A stretch of DNA of 64,000 nt from CALMEC01 sp964531025 (GTDB taxonomy: Bacteria > Actinomycetota > Thermoleophilia > Miltoncostaeales > Miltoncostaeaceae), in contig CAZHDY010000003.1 in NCBI GenBank assembly GCA_964531025.1, positions 62,001 to 126,000 of the forward strand, in the 5' to 3' direction. Under the pieces are notes generated by a model. The model saw only the letters and a list, made by a program, of their open reading frames with translations. It did no database searches and was not told where the DNA came from. Position numbers and translations under genes: made by a program. Positions within the stretch are counted from its first letter, which is position 1; every line of letters begins with the position of its first letter. Shown one piece after another: positions 52,996 through 62,302 of the stretch.

Positions 52996-54273
52996 CTATC
53001 CGCGGAATGCACGCCGCCCCGGGTAGGTGGCCGCCGGGCCGAGACGCTCCTCGATCCGAAGCAGCTGGTTGTACTTCGCTACGCGCTCGCTGCGCGCCGG
53101 GGCGCCCGTCTTGATCTGCCCCGCACCGGTCGCGACCGCGAGGTCCGCGATGGTGGTGTCCTCGGTCTCACCGGAGCGGTGGGAGATCATCGACGCGTAG
53201 CCGGCCGATGAGGCGAGCTCGATGGCCTCGAGCGTCTCGGTGAGTGACCCGATCTGGTTGAGCTTGATGAGGATGGCGTTGCCGACGCCCTTCTCGATGC
53301 CCTCGCGAAGACGTGCGGGGTTCGTCACGAAGAGGTCGTCGCCCACGAGCTGCACGCGATCGCCGATGCGGTCGGTGAGCTCCTTCCAGCCGTCCCAGTC
53401 GTCCTCTGCCATACCGTCCTCGATCGACACGATCGGGAAGTCGGTGACGAGCTTCTCCCAGTAGTCGACCATCTCGGAGGGGCTGAGCACGCTGCCGTCG
53501 CCCTCCAGGTGGTAGGCACCGTCCCGGTAGAACTCGGTGGACGCCGGGTCGAGCGCGAGCGCGATGTCCTCGCCGAGCCGGTATCCGGCCTTGTCGACCG
53601 CGGTGGCGATGACGTCCAGCGCCTCGCGGTTGCTGCCGAGGTTGGGGGCGAAACCGCCCTCGTCCCCGACACCCGTCCCGAGCTTCTCGGCGCGCAGCAC
53701 GCCCTTGAGCGCCTGGTAGACCTCGGAGCCGGTCTGGAGGGCCTCGGCGAACGAGCTCGCACCGACCGGCGCGACCATGAACTCCTGGAGGTCGACGTTG
53801 TTGTCGGCGTGGGCGCCACCGTTCAGGATGTTCATCATCGGGACGGGGAGCCGGTGTGCCTGGGCGCCGCCGATGTAGCGGTAGAGGGGCATGCCCGCAT
53901 CTGTCGCGGCGGCCCGCGCGATGGCGAGCGAACAGCCGAGGATGGCGTTCGCACCGAAGCGCGACTTGGTGGGGGTACCGTCCATCTCGATCATGAGACG
54001 GTCGAGTGTGGCCTGCTCGGATGCCTCGCGTCCGACGAGCGCGTGTGCGAGCTCGTGTTGGACGTTGGCGACCGCCTTCAGGACCCCCTTGCCGCCATAG
54101 GTCGTCGCGTCGCCGTCGCGGAGCTCGAGCGCCTCGTGTGCCCCGGTGCTGGCACCGGAGGGCACCGCCGCCGTCCCGATGACACCCGATTCAAGCTCGA
54201 CGTCCACCTCGACGGTCGGCTGCCCCCGCGAATCAAGGATCTGACGGGCATGGACACGGGCGATCTTCGACAA
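52996..54273 (-). CDS. eno: Enolase
   Basis: 425 aa from TTG 54273, with GGAGG 6 nt upstream, giving the canonical SKIARVHARQILDSRG start; longer frames are spurious. Mg and catalytic motifs: VPSGASTGAHEALELRD, GDEGGFAPNL, SIEDGMAEDDW, GDDLFVTN, signature ILIKLNQIGSLTET, SHRSGETEDT. Converts 2-phosphoglycerate to PEP in glycolysis. Upstream of divIC by 89 bp in the usual actinobacterial order. Confidence 0.97.
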   Translation of the reverse strand: MSKIARVHARQILDSRGQPTVEVDVELESGVIGTAAVPSGASTGAHEALELRDGDATTYGGKGVLKAVANVQHELAHALVGREASEQATLDRLMIEMDGTPTKSRFGANAILGCSLAIARAAATDAGMPLYRYIGGAQAHRLPVPMMNILNGGAHADNNVDLQEFMVAPVGASSFAEALQTGSEVYQALKGVLRAEKLGTGVGDEGGFAPNLGSNREALDVIATAVDKAGYRLGEDIALALDPASTEFYRDGAYHLEGDGSVLSPSEMVDYWEKLVTDFPIVSIEDGMAEDDWDGWKELTDRIGDRVQLVGDDLFVTNPARLREGIEKGVGNAILIKLNQIGSLTETLEAIELASSAGYASMISHRSGETEDTTIADLAVATGAGQIKTGAPARSERVAKYNQLLRIEERLGPAATYPGRRAFRG

Positions 54274-54351
54274 CGAGGGCCTCCAGGGAGCGGTCACGGG
54301 AAAGGGGTGACCGAGTCTACCGCGCCCGTGATCACCGTCGGGGTCGTGCGA

Positions 54352-54368
54352 GAGGGACAATCGCCCTC
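54352..54368 (-). terminator. Weak hairpin downstream of the calcium-loop secreted protein
   Basis: GAGGG-ACAATCG-CCCTC, 5-bp stem, 26 bp after the stop of the secreted protein gene and upstream of eno. Weak candidate. Confidence 0.35.
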
Positions 54369-54393
54369 CCGCACCTCCCCTCGGGCATTCAGA

Positions 54394-55377
54394 TCAGCGG
54401 GTGCGGATCTGGACGATCGCCGCGCGGGCGCGCGTGATGCCCGAACCCTCACGATCCGTGGCCTCGATCCTCAGCGAGTACCGACCGGCCGCGAGACCGC
54501 CGAGGTTGACGGGGATCCGTGCCAGTCCGGCGGCGACGTTCCGCGTCGTCTGGCGGACGACGACGGATGCCTGACACGAGGCACCGATCATCTGGATCTC
54601 ACGCGGTGCGCAGACCTTCCCGACGCGCCGACCCGGACGCAGCGCCGTGACCGTGACGGTGACCGTCGCGCTGCGGCTGATCCGCGTGCTCACCTGGACC
54701 GGCTTGCGCGCCTGGCGGAGGGTCAACCGCGCCGGACGGGTGAGCGGACCCATGGTGAAGGGCGCCCGGCAGGGAGCCACCTGCTTCGTGGCGTCACCCA
54801 GACATGCATCCTGCGTCTCGTCGCCGTAGCCGTCGCCGTCGGCGTCCGGCTCGACCACGACCTGCACGAGCGGCACGACGGTCTGCGAGCCGACGAGCGG
54901 CTGCACGGGGTCATCGTGCATCGACATGTCGGGAACGTTGTGCGCGTAGGTGGACGTGGGACCGCCCACCGGCCCCATGATGAGCGAGCTGTTCGCGTTC
55001 GCGAGGCCGATGATGTCGCCCTTCTTCACGGCGAGGCGCGTGGTGTACTCGCCGATGCCGGCGACGGTCGTCTGCGGCTCGCTGACGGACACGACGCGCC
55101 GCCTGCCCTCCTGGAGACGAAGGACGCGGATGGTGACCTCGCCCCCGGCGCTGCCGCTCTGGACGCGCCACCCGGTGACGACACCGTCGGCCGGGATCGG
55201 GTACAGGGGCGCCGTCGGGGTTCCCGCGATGTAGGTGCAGAGGGCACCGGCTCCGCAGAGATTGGTGGTCGTCGGCGCGGAGAGCGGGGGCCCGACGGTG
55301 TCCGCACCGAATGCCGCCGGCGCGGAGACCCCGAGCCCCAGCGCCGCGACGAGCGTGAGGATTCGGTTCTTCTTCAT
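54394..55377 (-). CDS. Secreted hypothetical protein with calcium-binding (thrombospondin-3-like) loop
   Basis: 327 aa. Signal peptide (ILTLVAALGLGVSAPAAFG). After a beta-rich N-terminal domain (about 30-170), the segment EPDADGDGYGDETQDAC near residue 178 is a calcium-binding thrombospondin-type-3-like loop, a linker common in exported proteins of Solirubrobacterales-type genomes. The C-terminal beta domain (TRISRSATVTVTVTALRPG) resembles an Ig-like or adhesion module. Substrate or partner unknown. Supports the taxonomic reading of the window. Confidence 0.75.
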   Translation of the reverse strand: MKKNRILTLVAALGLGVSAPAAFGADTVGPPLSAPTTTNLCGAGALCTYIAGTPTAPLYPIPADGVVTGWRVQSGSAGGEVTIRVLRLQEGRRRVVSVSEPQTTVAGIGEYTTRLAVKKGDIIGLANANSSLIMGPVGGPTSTYAHNVPDMSMHDDPVQPLVGSQTVVPLVQVVVEPDADGDGYGDETQDACLGDATKQVAPCRAPFTMGPLTRPARLTLRQARKPVQVSTRISRSATVTVTVTALRPGRRVGKVCAPREIQMIGASCQASVVVRQTTRNVAAGLARIPVNLGGLAAGRYSLRIEATDREGSGITRARAAIVQIRTR

Positions 55378-55455
55378 GCCGGGATGATGCCCGACAAACC
55401 CGATGGAGCGTGCCCACGACCGTCGTCCGGAGCACCGTCTGTGCGGAACAGAGGC

Positions 55456-56475
55456 TCAGCCGGTGAGCTCCGCCTTCGCCCGCAGGTAGTACGCGAACTG
55501 CGTGTCCAGGTCGAGTTCCTCGAAGACCCGTCCGTCATCGGACGCCAATGCCGCCGCCCGATCCACCCGATCCCGGAACTTCGTGGCCGAGAGGCGAACG
55601 GCGAGCTCGGGATCCACACCGAGGGCGCGCGCGACGGCGATGGCGGCGAAGAGCACGTCGCCGACCTCCTCGCCGTCCGGTGCCGCACGGAGCTCGTCCA
55701 GCTCCTCCGAGAGCTTGCCCAAGGCCTCCTCCCGTCCGGGGAACACGAAGCCCACCGCCGCGGCCCTCTTCTGGATCTTGGAGCTGAATGCCAGCGCCGA
55801 CAGCCCCGCCGGCACCTCGTGGAAGATCTCGCCGCCCCGTGACGCTCTCTTCTGCCGCTCCCAGAGTCCCCGCACCGCGCCTGCGTCGGCCGCGGCCTCG
55901 TCGCCGTAGACGTGCGGGTGACGCGAGATCAGCTTGTCGGCCTGGGCCTCGGCGACCGACCCGAGATCCGCCACTCCGTCCTCCTCCAGGAACCGCGCCA
56001 GGAACACGGACTGGAACAGGAGATCACCGATCTCGTCGATCTGACGTTCCGGATCGTCGCCGTGAAAGGCCTCCGCGACCTCGAACGCCTCTTCGATCGT
56101 GTGGGGGACGATCGTCTCGGGCACCTGCTCGCGGTCCCAGGGGCACAGGAGGCGAAGCTCCGCCCCCACCTGCGCCAGCCGGGCCACGCCGGCACCGATC
56201 GCCCGGGCGCGCAGTCGTTCTCGGTCGGGCACCGTGGGCGTGTCGGGATAGACGCGGGAGATGGCGAAGGCAGCGACATCGGGCGCAACCACGACGGCGT
56301 CATCCGGACACGATGCGGCATCGAACGTGCGCGTTTCGACCCCGAGGAGCGCGACGACATCGTCCGCGATGTCGAGTGCGTGGACGACGTCCGCGGACTC
56401 CCGCACCGCCTGCACGGCGACGGCCGGGAGGTCGACCACGTCACCGGAGCCCAGAGCCACGATCAGCCGTGGCAC
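55456..56475 (-). CDS. mazG: Nucleoside triphosphate pyrophosphohydrolase MazG
   Basis: 339 aa. Two MazG repeats: the first has LCPWDREQVPETIVPHTIEE and EIGDLLFQSVFLARF; the second EEALGKLSEELDEL and EVGDVLFAAIAVARAL. Hydrolyses (d)NTPs, including damaged ones, to NMP and PPi. The first 95 residues look like a worn remnant of the tetrapyrrole-methylase-type domain found fused to MazG in firmicutes. Between the parvulin and the secreted protein gene, transcribed with mfd's block. Confidence 0.9.
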   Translation of the reverse strand: MPRLIVALGSGDVVDLPAVAVQAVRESADVVHALDIADDVVALLGVETRTFDAASCPDDAVVVAPDVAAFAISRVYPDTPTVPDRERLRARAIGAGVARLAQVGAELRLLCPWDREQVPETIVPHTIEEAFEVAEAFHGDDPERQIDEIGDLLFQSVFLARFLEEDGVADLGSVAEAQADKLISRHPHVYGDEAAADAGAVRGLWERQKRASRGGEIFHEVPAGLSALAFSSKIQKRAAAVGFVFPGREEALGKLSEELDELRAAPDGEEVGDVLFAAIAVARALGVDPELAVRLSATKFRDRVDRAAALASDDGRVFEELDLDTQFAYYLRAKAELTG

Positions 56476-56517
56476 GGATCACTCCGGTGGCGCGGGCCGC
56501 CCTGCATCGACCGACGG

Positions 56518-57594
56518 TTACGGGGTTGCGTCGACGGTCTGGACGGCCGTCTCGGTTGCCGCCGTGGCCTCGTCGGCGGCCGGCTTCACCTTGTCATTGG
56601 TGTACTTGGCCGAGTCCTGGACCTTCTTGACGACGGTGTTTCGCCAGCTCTCGACGGCGGTGGACTGCGCGACCTGGAGCTGCTCGGACATGATCGAGCC
56701 CTTCACATCGGCGAACGACTTCGTGGTGGCCGGGATGCGGCGGACCGTCAGGATGCTCCAGCCGAACTGGGTCTGGACGGGCTGTGAGATCTGCCCGGGC
56801 TTCAGCTTCTGGACGACCGCCTGCATCTCGGGGAAGAGCCCCGACCCGGAGACCGATCCGAGATCGCCGCCGGTGGTCTTGGCGGCGGGGTCCAGCGACC
56901 GCGTCTTGGCCATCTCCGCGAAGTTGGACGCGTTCAGCTGCGGGCGGAGGTCGTCGGCGACCTTCTTCGTCCCGACGAGGATGTGCGACACCCGCGTCTC
57001 GGCCGGGGTGCGGTAGGTCGCGATGTTCTTGGTGTAGTAGGCGCGCGCCTGGGCTTCCGTGTAGCTGATATTCGCCGTCACACGACTGGTGAGCTTCTCC
57101 TCCTGAAGGGAGGCGCGGAAGGCGTCCTGCAGATCCGCCATCGTCATGCCCTGTGCCTCGAGGGCCTTGTCGAACTCGGCGCGTGATCCGTTGAAGCTCT
57201 GCGAGATGATCGACGCGATCTGAGTGTTGACGTCCTTCTTCGTGACGTTGCACGGAGCGCCGCAGCGCTTCGCGAGGATCTCGAAGACCTGCTCGTCGCG
57301 GAGCTGCTCGGCCGCGGTGCGCCGCAGGTCGGCGTACTCGGAGCTGTCCTTGGCAGGGAGATCGGCCGACTGTCCGGCCTGCTCGGACTGGTTGGCCTGG
57401 GCCTTGGCCAGTGAATCGGCTCGGTGCTCGATCTCGCCGTTGGTGATCGATACCTTGCCGATCGTTACGGCCACGGCGTCGTCCGCTCCGAGGCTGGCAT
57501 CCCCGCCTCCACAGGCAGCGACTCCGATCGACAGGATCCCGGCGCCGAGGACGGCGTAAAGCGTTCTGATGCTCACGGCGGGCGATCGTAGCAC
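56518..57594 (-). CDS. Parvulin-type peptidyl-prolyl isomerase lipoprotein (PrsA/SurA-like)
   Basis: 358 aa; a second GTG at 57576 is an alternative start. Lipobox in ILSIGVAAC, SurA-like N-terminal helices, then rotamase (TRVSHILVGTKKVADDL, GGDLGSVSGSGLFPEM, VQTQFGWSILTV). Two unusual Cys in AKRCGAPCNV. Folds exported proteins at the outer face of the membrane. Classical position between mfd and mazG in the actinobacterial block. Confidence 0.9.
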   Translation of the reverse strand: MLRSPAVSIRTLYAVLGAGILSIGVAACGGGDASLGADDAVAVTIGKVSITNGEIEHRADSLAKAQANQSEQAGQSADLPAKDSSEYADLRRTAAEQLRDEQVFEILAKRCGAPCNVTKKDVNTQIASIISQSFNGSRAEFDKALEAQGMTMADLQDAFRASLQEEKLTSRVTANISYTEAQARAYYTKNIATYRTPAETRVSHILVGTKKVADDLRPQLNASNFAEMAKTRSLDPAAKTTGGDLGSVSGSGLFPEMQAVVQKLKPGQISQPVQTQFGWSILTVRRIPATTKSFADVKGSIMSEQLQVAQSTAVESWRNTVVKKVQDSAKYTNDKVKPAADEATAATETAVQTVDATP

Positions 57595-57643
57595 GGGCCC
57601 TCGGATTGAGGGTCGCCCCTCGGCGGAAGGGAACCGCGCCGGG

Positions 57644-60600
57644 TTACGCCGCGGCGACGGCTTCGATCAGAGCGTCAAGAGCTCCCTCGGCCGCGTCGAG
57701 ACGCTCGCCCGGCGCACTGGGCGCCGGGACCGAAACCGTGCGCTCGGCCGAGGAGTACATGGCCCGCGGCACGGACTCCCGAAGCGCGCGCATGCCCGCA
57801 CTGGTGAGGCCGACGGGGGCCACGACGACCTTGCCCGACCGCACCGCGAGGTGATTGCCCCCTACCCGCATCGTCTTCCGCTTGAGCCGCTGCACCTGGA
57901 GCAGTGCCTGTACCGCCTCGGGCGGTTCACCGAAGCGGTCGGTGATCTCGTCGGTCAGACGTGCCAGGGCCTCCTCGTCGGCCGTCGCGATCCGGCGGTG
58001 CAGATCGATCTTGGCGGCCTCGAAGCCGATGTAGTCGCTCGGGATGTGCGCCGAGACGGGTATCTCGACCCGGACCTCCGGCTCGACGGCCGTGTCGCCC
58101 CGCCGCGCCGCGATCGCATCCTGGAGCATCTGCATGTAGAGCTCGAATCCGATGGCGGCGACGTGACCGCTCTGCTCGTCGCCCAGAAGGTTGCCGGCAC
58201 CACGGATCTCGAGATCCCGCATCGCGATACGAAGACCGCTCCCCAGCTCGGTGTAGTCCGAGACGGCGCGCAGACGGGCTGCCGCGTCCCGGGTGAGGTC
58301 CTGGTCGCTCGGATAGAAGAGGTAGGCGTGCGCCGCGGCCTCCGAGCGTCCCACCCGGCCCCGTAGCTGGTACAGCTGCGAGAGACCGAGCAGGTCGGCG
58401 CGTTCGACGACCAGTGTGTTGGCGTTGGGGATGTCCAGCCCGGCCTCGATGATGGTCGTCGAGACGAGGATGTCGGCGTCACCGCGCATGAACGTCACCA
58501 TGACGTTCTCGATCTCGCTCTCCCCCATCTGCCCGTGGGCGACCACCACCCGCTGGTCGGGGACGAGCGCACGCACCGCGTCAGCCGCCTCGTGGATCGT
58601 CTCGACCCGGTTGTGCAACCAGAAGCTCTGCCCGCCGCGCTCCTTCTCGTGGGTGAGGGCCTCACGTACGAGGTTCTCGTCGAACTCACCCACATGGGTG
58701 GCGATGGCACGGCGCCCGGCGGGCGGCGTCTCGATCACGCTGATGTCACGCATGCCGGACAGCGACATCTGGAGCGTCCGTGGGATCGGCGTCGCCGACA
58801 GCGACAGGACGTCCACCTCGAGACGGAGCTTGCGCAGCGCCTCCTTCTGGGCCACACCGAAGCGCTGCTCCTCGTCCAGCACCACGAGCCCGAGGTTCTT
58901 GGGCTGGACGTCCATGCCGAGCACCCGGTGGGTTCCGACGAGGATGTCGAGGGCACCCGAGCGGAAACGGGCGAGCACATCCTTGGTCTCGGCCGAGGAC
59001 CGCAGGCGACTGACCATGTCGATCTCGACCGCGGTGTCGGCGAAGCGCTCGCGGAACGTCCCCAGGTGCTGCTGCGCGAGGAGAGTGGTCGGGACGAGCA
59101 CGAGCACCTGCCGTCCGTCCATGGTGGCGCGGTGGGCGGCGCGCATGGCGACCTCGGTCTTGCCGAAGCCGACGTCACCGCAGATCAGGCGGTCCATGGG
59201 CTGGTCGCGCTCCATGTCGGAGAGGACCTCGTCGATCGCCCGCTCCTGGTCCGGCGTCTCGCGGTGGCGGAAACGGCGGGCGAACGCCGACGTCTCCTCC
59301 TCGTACTCTGGATAGGCGTGGCCCTTGGCCCTCCCGCGGCTCTCGTAGAGCGTGAAGAGTTCGCCCGCCATCTCGTGGACCGCGGCACGTACCCGCGCCT
59401 TGAGACGTTCCCAGGCCTTCCCACCGAGTTTGCTGAGGGGTGGCGGAGAGCCGTCCGAGCCGATGTACCGGGTGACCTTGTCCAGGTGGTCCTGGGGCAC
59501 CCAGACGCGGTCCTCACCGGCGAACGCGAGGGCCAGGTAGTCGCGGGTGACGTTGGCCACCGTCTGGGTCTCGAACGCCACGAGACGCCCGATGCCGTGA
59601 TCCTCGTGCACCACGTAGTCCCCGACGCGGAGCTCGAGGAACGAGCGCAGTCGCCGTCCCACCGGTGCGCGATCGCTCGCCCGCCGACGGCGGAGGATCT
59701 CGTTCTCGGGGATCACGGCGAGACCGAGATCGGACGAGATGAACCCGCGGTGGACGGGCATCACCGTGAACGAGACGACACCCTCGCGGGGCGCGTCGGT
59801 CGCGAGGTTCACGACCTGCGGGGTGATGCGGGTCAGCTGGGAGGCGGCACGCTCCATGTCGCCCCGCCGTGTGAACGCCACAAGCGTGCGGAGCGTTCCT
59901 CCCGAAAGCCGGGTCAGCTCGGCCTGTGCCTCGCTGATGCCACGCGTCGCGAAACGGGCCTCGCGCGCATCGACGAAACCGGTGGCGTCACCCGTGGGCG
60001 GGGCGATCTCGACCGCCGCCGCCTCGGCGATGGCGGACCGCAGGTCGTCCGGATCGCCCAGGGCACCGGCCTCGGCCTCCTCCTCGGCCACTTCGAGCGT
60101 CTCCGTGACGGCCGCGGCGAAGGTGCGGGGCGCGATCGTGATGACCGGCGTCGCGCGCACCAGGTCGAAGGTGTCGACCAGGTCGTCGGTGGGCTCGGAG
60201 GCCGGCTGGATGCGGACCTCGGTGATCGAGCGGATGGTCACCTGGGTGAAGGGCGAGAAGACCCGCAGCCCGTCGACCTCGTCGTCGAACATGTCGATCC
60301 GCACCGGCTGGTCGGCCGTCGTGGGATACACGTCGACGATCCCGCCGCGGATGGCCACCTCCCCGCGTTCTTCGACCTGATGGACACGCTCGTATCCGCG
60401 CTCGACCAGGATGTCGACGAGCTCGCCGTCCACGCGGCCGCCCACGCGCAGATCGAGCGGCGCCGCAGGACGACGTGGGACGCGTTCGAGCAGTGAGCCG
60501 ACGGACGCGACGACGACCCCCTGGTTGTCGATGAGACGGTCACGCGCCTCGGAACGCAGGCCGATGAGATGCGGCGACGGCCCCACGCGCCCCTGGGCGA

Positions 60601-60859
60601 CGGTGCCGCGGGAGGGCCACAGGCTGATGCGCTCGCGGCCGAGGATCGCCCCGATCTCGATGGAGAGGTCGCGTGCCTCGGCGTCCGTCGCGGCGACGAC
60701 CAGCACGGCGGGTTCGACCTCGTCGACCAACGCCGAGATGAGGAACGGCCAGATGGCCTGCGAGACGACGAGCTCCGAGACCGGTCCCGTTCCCGTGAGG
60801 CGATCGGTCGCCGCCTGGACATCGCCAACCTGACGCAGGATCTCCGTGAGGGCGTTCAT
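57644..60859 (-). CDS. mfd: Transcription-repair coupling factor
   Basis: 1071 aa. UvrB-like N-terminal domains (D1a-D2-D1b), CarD-like RNA-polymerase interaction domain with DYVVHEDHGIGRLVAFE near residue 410, superfamily-2 helicase core with Walker A GDVGFGKTEVAMRAA (about 560), DEEQRFGV (about 660), SATPIPRTLQMSL, and C-terminal TRCF domain. Removes stalled RNA polymerase and recruits UvrA. ATGA overlap with the pth stop. Confidence 0.97.
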   Translation of the reverse strand: MNALTEILRQVGDVQAATDRLTGTGPVSELVVSQAIWPFLISALVDEVEPAVLVVAATDAEARDLSIEIGAILGRERISLWPSRGTVAQGRVGPSPHLIGLRSEARDRLIDNQGVVVASVGSLLERVPRRPAAPLDLRVGGRVDGELVDILVERGYERVHQVEERGEVAIRGGIVDVYPTTADQPVRIDMFDDEVDGLRVFSPFTQVTIRSITEVRIQPASEPTDDLVDTFDLVRATPVITIAPRTFAAAVTETLEVAEEEAEAGALGDPDDLRSAIAEAAAVEIAPPTGDATGFVDAREARFATRGISEAQAELTRLSGGTLRTLVAFTRRGDMERAASQLTRITPQVVNLATDAPREGVVSFTVMPVHRGFISSDLGLAVIPENEILRRRRASDRAPVGRRLRSFLELRVGDYVVHEDHGIGRLVAFETQTVANVTRDYLALAFAGEDRVWVPQDHLDKVTRYIGSDGSPPPLSKLGGKAWERLKARVRAAVHEMAGELFTLYESRGRAKGHAYPEYEEETSAFARRFRHRETPDQERAIDEVLSDMERDQPMDRLICGDVGFGKTEVAMRAAHRATMDGRQVLVLVPTTLLAQQHLGTFRERFADTAVEIDMVSRLRSSAETKDVLARFRSGALDILVGTHRVLGMDVQPKNLGLVVLDEEQRFGVAQKEALRKLRLEVDVLSLSATPIPRTLQMSLSGMRDISVIETPPAGRRAIATHVGEFDENLVREALTHEKERGGQSFWLHNRVETIHEAADAVRALVPDQRVVVAHGQMGESEIENVMVTFMRGDADILVSTTIIEAGLDIPNANTLVVERADLLGLSQLYQLRGRVGRSEAAAHAYLFYPSDQDLTRDAAARLRAVSDYTELGSGLRIAMRDLEIRGAGNLLGDEQSGHVAAIGFELYMQMLQDAIAARRGDTAVEPEVRVEIPVSAHIPSDYIGFEAAKIDLHRRIATADEEALARLTDEITDRFGEPPEAVQALLQVQRLKRKTMRVGGNHLAVRSGKVVVAPVGLTSAGMRALRESVPRAMYSSAERTVSVPAPSAPGERLDAAEGALDALIEAVAAA

Positions 60860-61551
60860 CCGTCCTCCCCCTCGCCCGGGGCGCTGCGGTCCTCGTCGAT
60901 GGCGCCGTCGTGCGTGGCCTCGTCGTCACGCCGTTCGCGGCGGCGGGCGGCGCGATGGCCGGGCGGTGCCGCGTGGAAGCGGGCGATCGCCGCGTCCATT
61001 CCCTCGGCGATCGCGACCTCGGTCATCTCGAGCCCACGGGTGATCATGGCCTCGACCTCGGCGTCCGGCTCGGCGAACCGGCCCAGCACCCAATCGGCCT
61101 GGGTACCCCGGTACTCCGCGGGGGGACGGCCGATGCCGAGCCGCACACGGGCGAAGTCGTTGCCTCCGGCGCGGGCGATGATCGAACGCAGACCGTTGTG
61201 CCCGCCGGGTCCCCCGCCGACCTTGCCGCGGACCGCGCCGAAGGGCAGATCCAGCTCATCGTGGACGACGAGTACCTGGGACCGCTGAAGGCGCAGCGCA
61301 CCGGCGGCGGGTCCGACCGAGTCTCCCGACAGGTTCATGTACGTACTCGGGATGAGCAACGCGACCGGGCCCGACGGCCCGTTCGCCTCGGCGAAGGAGC
61401 CGGCGTACTTCGTGGCGAAGCGTGACACGCCGAGACGCTCCGCCAGCCGTTCGACCACACGTTGTCCGACGTTGTGCCGGGTGCGGGCGTAGCGGGCGCC
61501 GGGGTTGCCGAGACCGACGACCAGCCGAATCGGCGGGTCCTCCGGTCCCAA
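60856..61551 (-). CDS. pth: Peptidyl-tRNA hydrolase
   Basis: 231 aa from TTG 61551 as read. LVVGLGNPGARY, catalytic His in RTRHNVGQR, Asp in VVHDELDLPFG, and GGGPGGHNGLRSI are diagnostic. Frees tRNA from abandoned peptidyl-tRNA. A GGAGG 8 nt before ATT 61530 (IRLVVGLGNPG) would give a more usual N-terminus, so ATT is a rival start. A 40-residue charged C-terminal tail is longer than usual. rplY ends directly upstream. Confidence 0.95.
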   Translation of the reverse strand: MGPEDPPIRLVVGLGNPGARYARTRHNVGQRVVERLAERLGVSRFATKYAGSFAEANGPSGPVALLIPSTYMNLSGDSVGPAAGALRLQRSQVLVVHDELDLPFGAVRGKVGGGPGGHNGLRSIIARAGGNDFARVRLGIGRPPAEYRGTQADWVLGRFAEPDAEVEAMITRGLEMTEVAIAEGMDAAIARFHAAPPGHRAARRRERRDDEATHDGAIDEDRSAPGEGEDG

Positions 61552-62202
61552 TTACTCCGAGTCGTCCTTGTCGTCCTGCGACTCGCCGACCAGCTCGGGC
61601 TCGGCGCCCTCCTCGCCCTCGCCCTCGGGGGCCTCGACGGCGGACGGCACGGTGACCGAGGCCACGACGGTCTCGTCCTCACCCAGGAGCGTGACGCCCT
61701 CGGGGGCCTGGAGCTCGGAGAAGAGGCGCACGCCACCGACCTCGAGGTCGCTGACGTCGATCTCGATGCCCTCGGGGATGAGGTCCGGAAGGGCCTCGAC
61801 CATCACCTCGTGCAGGGACTGGTCGAGCACGCCGCCCTCTTTCACTCCCTCGGCCATACCGGTGAGGATGATCGGCACGGCGGCCTGCACGGCCACCTTG
61901 AGGTCGACCTGCTGGAAGTCGACGTGGAGGATCTCGTTGCGGACCGGGTTCAGCTGCCAGTCCTTGAGGAGCGCCGGAACCGAACCGTCATCACCGACGG
62001 CGACCTCGAACACGGCGGTCTTCGCGGCCGCGCCCTGGATGGCCTTGTAGAGATCGTGGTGCGAGATGTGGAACGAGACGGTCTCGCCACCCTCGGTGTA
62101 GAGCACGCCGGGTACCTGGCCGGTCTTTCGCAGACGGCGGGTGACGGCAGAACCGAACTCGGTTCGCCGGGCGGCGGTGAGTGTGACGTGATCGGACGAC
62201 AT
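61552..62202 (-). CDS. rplY: 50S ribosomal protein L25/general stress protein Ctc
   Basis: 216 aa from ATG 62202. N-terminal L25 domain (VTLTAARRTEFGSAVTRRLR, VPGVLYTEGG, VRNEILHVDFQQVD) that binds 5S rRNA, then the TL5/Ctc C-terminal beta domain (GVKEGGVLDQSLHEVMVEAL) and an acidic tail. The long two-domain form. Abuts pth with no gap. Confidence 0.96.
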   Translation of the reverse strand: MSSDHVTLTAARRTEFGSAVTRRLRKTGQVPGVLYTEGGETVSFHISHHDLYKAIQGAAAKTAVFEVAVGDDGSVPALLKDWQLNPVRNEILHVDFQQVDLKVAVQAAVPIILTGMAEGVKEGGVLDQSLHEVMVEALPDLIPEGIEIDVSDLEVGGVRLFSELQAPEGVTLLGEDETVVASVTVPSAVEAPEGEGEEGAEPELVGESQDDKDDSE

Positions 62203-62302
62203 TCGGTGTGGCTCCTGGAATCTGATTCGCGACCGCGCAGAATAGCGGATGGACCAACCGGAGGTCGTCCCGTCCCGCTGTTCGACCCCCTGTCGCGAAC
62301 GG